DNA of 64,000 nt from Paludibacteraceae bacterium (GTDB taxonomy: Bacteria > Bacteroidota > Bacteroidia > Bacteroidales > Paludibacteraceae): contig CAJOIZ010000007.1 of assembly GCA_905234835.1 (NCBI GenBank), positions 45,561 to 109,560 of the forward strand, read 5' to 3'. Of the stretch, positions 58,095 through 64,000 are shown in pieces; position 1 is the first letter of the stretch; every line of letters begins with the position of its first letter. The notes under the pieces are model-generated. The model saw nothing but the letters and a program-made list of their open reading frames with translations, did no database searches and was not told the DNA's origin. A program made the position numbers and the translations under genes.

Positions 58095-60827
58095 ATGGAA
58101 CAGAAAAAACGCGTTTACACCTTCGGTAACGGTAAGGCCGAAGGTAATGCCCAGATGCGCGAGCAATTGGGTGGCAAGGGTGCCAACTGCGCCGAGATGA
58201 ACCTTGTAGGTGTTCCCGTACCTCCGGGATTCACCATTACGACGGATGTGTGCAACGAGTACTACCAGGTAGGTCAGGAGAAGATTGTTGCTCTTCTGAA
58301 CGACGATGTAATGGCAGCCGTAAAGCACATTGAGACGCTGATGAACAGCCGCTTCGGCGATCCTCAGAACCCGCTGTTGGTAAGCGTCCGTTCGGGTGCC
58401 CGCGCTTCGATGCCGGGTATGATGGACACCATTCTGAACCTCGGATTGAACGACACCGTGGCAGAAGGTATGGTCAAGAAGACCAACAACCCCCACTTCG
58501 TATATGACAGCTACCGCCGCTTCGTACAGATGTACGGCGACGTTGTTCTGGGCATGAAGCCTGTGAACAAGACAGATATCGACCCCTTCGAGAAAATCAT
58601 CGAGGAAGTGAAAGCCATCCGTCACATCGAGTTGGACAAAGACCTGAATGTGGACGAGTTGAAGCTGTTGGTAGCCCGCTTTAAGACCGCTATCAAGGAG
58701 CAAACGGGCAAAGATTTCCCGAACGACCCGATAGAGCAGTTATGGGGTGCCATCTGCGCAGTGTTCCGCAGTTGGATGAACGAGCGCGCTATCCTCTACC
58801 GTAAGATGGAAGGTATTCCTGACGAATGGGGAACAGCCGTTAGCGTAATGGCAATGGTATTCGGCAACATGGGTGAGACATCCGCTACTGGTGTATGCTT
58901 CAGCCGCGACGCTGCAACAGGTGAAGACCTGTTCAACGGTGAGTACCTCGTTAACGCACAAGGTGAAGACGTTGTAGCAGGTATACGCACTCCGCAACAG
59001 ATTACTATCGAAGGCAGCCGCCGCTGGGCTAAACTGCGCGGCATCAGCGAAGAGGAACGCGCAGCCAAGTATCCCTCTATGGAAGAGGCAATGCCCGCTC
59101 TGTATAAAGAACTCAACGAAATCCAGCAACGTCTCGAAGACCACTACCGCGATATGCAGGATATGGAGTTCACCGTACAGGAAGGCAAACTATGGTTCCT
59201 CCAGACACGTAACGGAAAACGCACCGGTACTGCCATGGTTAAGATTGCAATGGACCTCGTACGTGAGGGCAAGATTACCGAACAAGAGGCTATCATGCGC
59301 TGCGAACCGCAGAAACTGGATGAGCTGCTCCACCCCGTCTTCGACAAAGACGCACTGAAGAAAGCACAAGTGATTACGCAAGGTCTGCCCGCTTCTCCGG
59401 GTGCTGCCTGCGGACAGATTGTCTTCCACGCCGATGATGCACAGGCATGGCATAAGGACGGTCACAAAGTGATTATGGTACGTATCGAGACCAGTCCCGA
59501 AGACCTTGCCGGCATGTCTGCTGCCGAAGGTATCCTTACCGCTCGCGGAGGTATGACTTCGCACGCCGCTGTGGTTGCACGTGGTATGGGTAAGTGCTGC
59601 GTCAGCGGTGCAGGCGCTATCATAGTAGATTACAAAGCAAAGACCGTTACCATAGAAGGCGTTACCTACAAGGAAGGTGACTATATCTCGCTGAACGGCT
59701 CTACAGGTCAAGTATATGCAGGTCAGATTCCGACAAAGGCTGCCGAACTGAGTGGTGACTTCAAGGCTCTGATGGACCTCTGCGACAAATACACTCGCTT
59801 GCAGGTACGTACCAACGCAGATACACCGCACGATGCACAGATTGCACGCGACTTCGGTGCTAAGGGTATCGGTCTGACACGTACAGAGCACATGTTCTTT
59901 GAAGACAAGAAGATTGTTGCCATGCGCGAAATGATTCTTGCCAAGGACACTGCCGGCCGTGAGAAAGCCCTTGCCAAACTGCTGCCTTACCAGAAGGCTG
60001 ACTTCAAGGGTATTTTGGAAGCCATGGACGGACTGCCTGTTAATATCCGCCTGCTCGATCCTCCTTTGCATGAGTTCGTTCCCCATGATCTTGCCGGTCA
60101 GGAGACAATGGCGAAAGAGATGGGTGTTACCGTGGAAGAGATACAGCAACGCGTGAACAGCCTTGCGGAGAACAACCCGATGTTAGGTCACCGTGGCTGC
60201 CGTTTGGGAATCACGTTCCCCGAGATAACCGCCATGCAGACCCGCGCCATCATGTCCGCCGCCTGCGAGTTGAAGAAAGAGGGCAAGAACCCGATGCCGG
60301 AGATTATGGTTCCGCTGATTGGTATCCTGTACGAGTTCAAGCAGCAGAAAGAGATTATCATGCGCGTTGCACAGGAAGTGTTCAACGAGTACGGTGTACA
60401 GGTAGAGTTTGAGGTAGGTACGATGATTGAGATTCCTCGTGCTGCACTAACCGCCGACCGTATAGCCACCGAAGCCCAGTACTTCAGCTTTGGTACGAAC
60501 GACCTGACGCAGATGACCTTCGGCTATAGCCGTGACGACATTGCTTCGTTCCTGCCCGTTTATCTTGATAAGAAGATTCTTAAAGCTGACCCGTTCCAGG
60601 TTCTTGACCAGAAAGGTGTTGGGCAACTCATCAAGATGGCAGTGGAGAAAGGTCGCGCTATCCGTCCCGCTCTGCGCACGGGTATATGCGGCGAACATGG
60701 CGGCGAACCTTCGTCTGTCAAGTTCTGCGCACGTATCGGCATGAATTACGCATCCTGCTCGCCTTTCCGTGTTCCTATTGCACGTCTCGCCGCCGCACAA
60801 GCAGCCGTCGAAGACGAAAAAGCATAA
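58095..60827 (+). CDS. ppdK: Pyruvate, phosphate dikinase
   Basis: KGANCAEMNLVGVPVPPGFTITTDVC, GGMTSHAAVVARGMGKCCVSG, RLLDPPLHEFVPHD, GTNDLTQMTFGYSRDD. Confidence 0.97.
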   Translation: MEQKKRVYTFGNGKAEGNAQMREQLGGKGANCAEMNLVGVPVPPGFTITTDVCNEYYQVGQEKIVALLNDDVMAAVKHIETLMNSRFGDPQNPLLVSVRSGARASMPGMMDTILNLGLNDTVAEGMVKKTNNPHFVYDSYRRFVQMYGDVVLGMKPVNKTDIDPFEKIIEEVKAIRHIELDKDLNVDELKLLVARFKTAIKEQTGKDFPNDPIEQLWGAICAVFRSWMNERAILYRKMEGIPDEWGTAVSVMAMVFGNMGETSATGVCFSRDAATGEDLFNGEYLVNAQGEDVVAGIRTPQQITIEGSRRWAKLRGISEEERAAKYPSMEEAMPALYKELNEIQQRLEDHYRDMQDMEFTVQEGKLWFLQTRNGKRTGTAMVKIAMDLVREGKITEQEAIMRCEPQKLDELLHPVFDKDALKKAQVITQGLPASPGAACGQIVFHADDAQAWHKDGHKVIMVRIETSPEDLAGMSAAEGILTARGGMTSHAAVVARGMGKCCVSGAGAIIVDYKAKTVTIEGVTYKEGDYISLNGSTGQVYAGQIPTKAAELSGDFKALMDLCDKYTRLQVRTNADTPHDAQIARDFGAKGIGLTRTEHMFFEDKKIVAMREMILAKDTAGREKALAKLLPYQKADFKGILEAMDGLPVNIRLLDPPLHEFVPHDLAGQETMAKEMGVTVEEIQQRVNSLAENNPMLGHRGCRLGITFPEITAMQTRAIMSAACELKKEGKNPMPEIMVPLIGILYEFKQQKEIIMRVAQEVFNEYGVQVEFEVGTMIEIPRAALTADRIATEAQYFSFGTNDLTQMTFGYSRDDIASFLPVYLDKKILKADPFQVLDQKGVGQLIKMAVEKGRAIRPALRTGICGEHGGEPSSVKFCARIGMNYASCSPFRVPIARLAAAQAAVEDEKA

Positions 60828-60850
60828 CAGGCAACACATATAATAGAGAA

Positions 60851-60882
60851 GATAGTGTGTCAATCGGCACACTATCTTTTTT
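60851..60882 (+). terminator. Rho-independent terminator of ppdK
   Basis: gatagtgtg tcaatcgg cacactatc tttttt. Confidence 0.85.
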
Positions 60883-60930
60883 GCTTGTTATACAGAGTTT
60901 GTTCAGCGAATAGCGCGGTCACTATACCAA

Positions 60931-60960
60931 ACGAAAGAGCAGCTACCGCTGCTCTTTCGT
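60931..60960. other. 12-bp perfect hairpin between convergent genes
   Basis: acgaaagagcag ctaccg ctgctctttcgt. Confidence 0.8.
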
Positions 60961-60987
60961 CTTATGGATTCAGTATGCAGGAAGTAG

Positions 60988-63900
60988 TCAGTCAACCCGC
61001 TGCCCCTGCGCTGTATAAACGACACCGTTACGTTCGATATAGAGGATACCGTCACGGATGTACTTCTTCGGCGCAGAAGCATCCACTATACGGCCGTCAA
61101 TGACTTCCAGTTCGCTGACAATCTCACCATCCTCACCTTCCGCCACAATACGCACACGTGTAGCCTGCATCTCTTCACCTTTGTTGAAGAGGATACCACG
61201 GTAGGCATTGACTACCGTACCCTGCTCGGCGTTCGGATAGTAGATCCTGTTGTCCTTCAGTCCCATATAGTAACTGCCTGTATTCGAACCGTAAACCCTT
61301 CCTTTGCGGAGCGTACCGATTAGATAGACGGAGCCTTCCGAATTGTAGCCTTCCAGATTAGCTATATTGAATTCGGACTGAATATCCACATCGGTATTGA
61401 CTATCACACCGGGGAATTCGAACTGTGTCCGCTTGGCGAGAGCAGCATTGGCATTCACAATGTAGCCCTTGCCCGCCTCCAGTTTGGTAGCCTGAGCAAA
61501 ATAGAGAGTGAAACCGGCCTCTATATCCCCTTTCGTGTAGCAGAACTCATACACACGCCCCTTCATACTCAGGTTGGTGAGCAGTGCGGACGGCACGTTG
61601 AACGGCAGACAAAGGGTCGCCCATTTGCTACGGGTGAACTGACGGTTCAGCCATGCCTTTGTGGCACGCTCGCCATTGTACTTGTTGGAGAAATTGGTGT
61701 AGAAGTCATCGTCTTTCTGCTCCTGCAGGATGATGTACAAGTCCTTCTTGTACTGCGCCGTATAGACGGTGTCCTGTGTAACAGCGGGCAGCGCGTTATC
61801 CTTGTCGTAGAAGTTATTCTTACTGTCCGCCCAGCCAGTAAAGGTGAACTCGTACCAGTTGTACTCGTCACCGTCTTTCTCGCGTTCAGGTGTACCCTCA
61901 TAGGAAGGAATAGCTCCCTGCTCTAACTCGTAAGTCCGCAGTTCACTACCATCATAATTCTCGAAGCGTACCGTATAGGTCAGCGAACCCACAACAGTAA
62001 GATTGAGCGTGCAAATACTGTCGCAGCCTTCAGCATTGACGAGCGTATCACGCACCGAAACAGGCTTGCTGTACTCTTTGCCGTGCCACGGGAAAGTCTC
62101 GCCCGCATTGATAGTGGCAACGGTGTTCTCATACGTGCGGAGACGGACCTCCACGTTGTATGCCACGAGACTGTCGGCACCCGATGCCGCCGTGTACATG
62201 CGCTGGTAGATACCCGCCGTCTTGACAAGAGTGTCGTTATCGAAAATCCACACGCTGTCCCCCTCGCAGATGCTTACGGGGAAAGTCTCGGTAATCAGGT
62301 CGTTCACCCACAAGTCAAATACTACCACACTATCACAACCCGCCGCGTTCTCTAACGTCTTGGTCAGATAGGTCGTTTCCGAGTATTCGGTGCCGTCCCA
62401 CGTATAAGTCTGTCCGTGGTTGATAATCACTTTTTCAAGCGAATCGGTAGGTTCATTGACCGACACGTGGATATGGAACACACTGTCACAACCGTCCACC
62501 GTTTCGTAACGGCGAATATAGTCACCCGCCGTCTCCGTGGTGATACCGTAGTCGGAGTAGGTATCGCCTGCGCAGATTGACGCATAGATATGCTCCTCGT
62601 AGGTGTCTTTCACGGTGAGAACCAGCGTCACGAGACTGTCGCAGCCGCCAATGCTTTGATGGGTCTGGGTGTAGGTGCCTTTAGCCGAATGATTGAAGTT
62701 GTAATCGGTATATGCATCGCCTGCGCAAATAGAGGCAACGATGGTGTCCTTATATACAGGCACTTCACGTAGCCGCAGTATGCGCAGTCCCTCACGTCCG
62801 TCAGGACGGATATAGGTAGCGGGATAGTTGCCCGCATGGTCATACTCCTCTCCTGTCTCATTCCAAGTGTACTTGCCGCCCGTGCAGACCGCCGCGTCCA
62901 CATATTCCGGCTCAACCGGCGGGAGGACGGTCAGGTGCAAGATGGTGGTGCTGTCGCAGCCTCCTGCAGTCCGGTCGGTGCGGGTATATTCGCCGCCAGT
63001 ATAGGCAAGGAAGCCGTTTTGGTCATAGACCTCGCCCTCACTGATGGTGGCTGATATTTCCTTCAGCTTCTGGTCGCAGACGGTAAGGTTAAGTATGTAA
63101 GTGCTGTCGCATCCCCATACAGACTGATATTCCTTGCTGTAAACGCCTGTTGTACTCTCGTTGAAATGTTCGTCCTTGTAGGTCTTTCCGCTCTGGATGG
63201 TCTCATTAAGCACGAACTCATACACTGGATGCACGCGGAGCAGCAACTGGGTGATGTTGAAGCCCTGTTTGCCCGCCACCTTGGCAGAGTCGATATACGT
63301 CCCAGGACGGCTGATTTCGTTGCCCGCAAAGTCATATACACCGCCCGCACAGATGTCCACCGTGTCGTATCGCAGGTCGAGAACCGGCTGTGTCACAGTC
63401 AGGATGACCGTGCTGTCGCAGCCGAAGCGCGACTGAAAAGTCTCGGTATAAACGCCTTCCTCAGAGATGGTCTGCGTACCGAACGTGATAGTCTCATGCG
63501 GGGCAAGGACATACGTCTCGTTATACGTATTATTGCCCATCAGCGTGAGAATCATACGGTAGCGTTTGCATTCCAGCTGGTCGCGGACCTCTAACACGTA
63601 GTCAATGGGATAAGACTCCGGCACAGGTATATCGAATGTATGGTCGCGGTAGGTGTAGCTATTAGCGGTGACGGAGCAAAGGGTGTCATAGACCTCCTCC
63701 TCTATGCCGACCACCTTGCGGACATGCGCTATATAGACGCTGTCGCAGCCATCCTCTGTGGTGTAAGGAACTGTATAGGTGCCCTTCTGACTGAGTGTCA
63801 GTCCGTGCCACTCGCGAGTCTCCTCATCCACCAATTTGATGTTCTCCTCAAAGAGGTAGGACTGCGCCTCGCGCAGCACGAGCGTAACGGTGCTGTCGCA

Positions 63901-64000
63901 GCCGAAGCGGTTGCGCAAAGCACGCACGTAGGTGCCTGCCGCCGTCTCGGAGAAGCCGTACTTGTCATACGTGGTACCCGAGCAGATGACATCCTCAATC
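60988..64000 (-). CDS. Giant repetitive surface protein with GCDS repeats (5' part beyond window)
   Basis: Frame stays open to window end; repeats like ICAGDTYSDYGITTETAGDYIRRYETVDGCDSVFHIHVSV; C-term DGILYIERNGVVYTAQGQRVD. Confidence 0.88.
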   Translation of the reverse strand, partial: IEDVICSGTTYDKYGFSETAAGTYVRALRNRFGCDSTVTLVLREAQSYLFEENIKLVDEETREWHGLTLSQKGTYTVPYTTEDGCDSVYIAHVRKVVGIEEEVYDTLCSVTANSYTYRDHTFDIPVPESYPIDYVLEVRDQLECKRYRMILTLMGNNTYNETYVLAPHETITFGTQTISEEGVYTETFQSRFGCDSTVILTVTQPVLDLRYDTVDICAGGVYDFAGNEISRPGTYIDSAKVAGKQGFNITQLLLRVHPVYEFVLNETIQSGKTYKDEHFNESTTGVYSKEYQSVWGCDSTYILNLTVCDQKLKEISATISEGEVYDQNGFLAYTGGEYTRTDRTAGGCDSTTILHLTVLPPVEPEYVDAAVCTGGKYTWNETGEEYDHAGNYPATYIRPDGREGLRILRLREVPVYKDTIVASICAGDAYTDYNFNHSAKGTYTQTHQSIGGCDSLVTLVLTVKDTYEEHIYASICAGDTYSDYGITTETAGDYIRRYETVDGCDSVFHIHVSVNEPTDSLEKVIINHGQTYTWDGTEYSETTYLTKTLENAAGCDSVVVFDLWVNDLITETFPVSICEGDSVWIFDNDTLVKTAGIYQRMYTAASGADSLVAYNVEVRLRTYENTVATINAGETFPWHGKEYSKPVSVRDTLVNAEGCDSICTLNLTVVGSLTYTVRFENYDGSELRTYELEQGAIPSYEGTPEREKDGDEYNWYEFTFTGWADSKNNFYDKDNALPAVTQDTVYTAQYKKDLYIILQEQKDDDFYTNFSNKYNGERATKAWLNRQFTRSKWATLCLPFNVPSALLTNLSMKGRVYEFCYTKGDIEAGFTLYFAQATKLEAGKGYIVNANAALAKRTQFEFPGVIVNTDVDIQSEFNIANLEGYNSEGSVYLIGTLRKGRVYGSNTGSYYMGLKDNRIYYPNAEQGTVVNAYRGILFNKGEEMQATRVRIVAEGEDGEIVSELEVIDGRIVDASAPKKYIRDGILYIERNGVVYTAQGQRVD

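Overview
The window looks like a Bacteroidales chromosome segment: T9SS C-terminal domains, sigma-ABfr-type TAnnTTTG promoters, class III NrdDG and TonB/LptC/DUF4292-style neighbours. About 45 protein genes and one tRNA (Pro, TGG) can be supported. Roughly 22-57 kb is a nearly continuous minus-strand housekeeping block: nrdDG, xseB, gpmI, parE, dut, recG, tonB, lptC, def, ruvX, gyrA, dapA, tyrS. The first 10 kb and the last 3 kb encode secreted or surface proteins: a T9SS cargo, a BtuG-like beta-propeller lipoprotein, two paralogous metallophosphoesterases, a C10 peptidase and a giant GCDS-repeat protein. The accessory stretch is about 19.0-25.2 kb. It holds two class II Fic proteins flanking a fibronectin-III lipoprotein whose signal peptide is frameshifted by a perfect 19-bp tandem duplication. 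It also holds a nested inverted-repeat element (MITE or structured RNA) and a cluster of micro-hairpins with a recurring AAT-NNN-ATT core. A window-wide pattern stands out. Intergenic tandem arrays have strict periods of 11 bp (four arrays, three unrelated sequences) or 7/14 bp, and the 7/14-bp arrays often sit directly against start codons. No CRISPR array, rRNA or complete IS element was seen. All calls come from reading the sequence; no database search was run.
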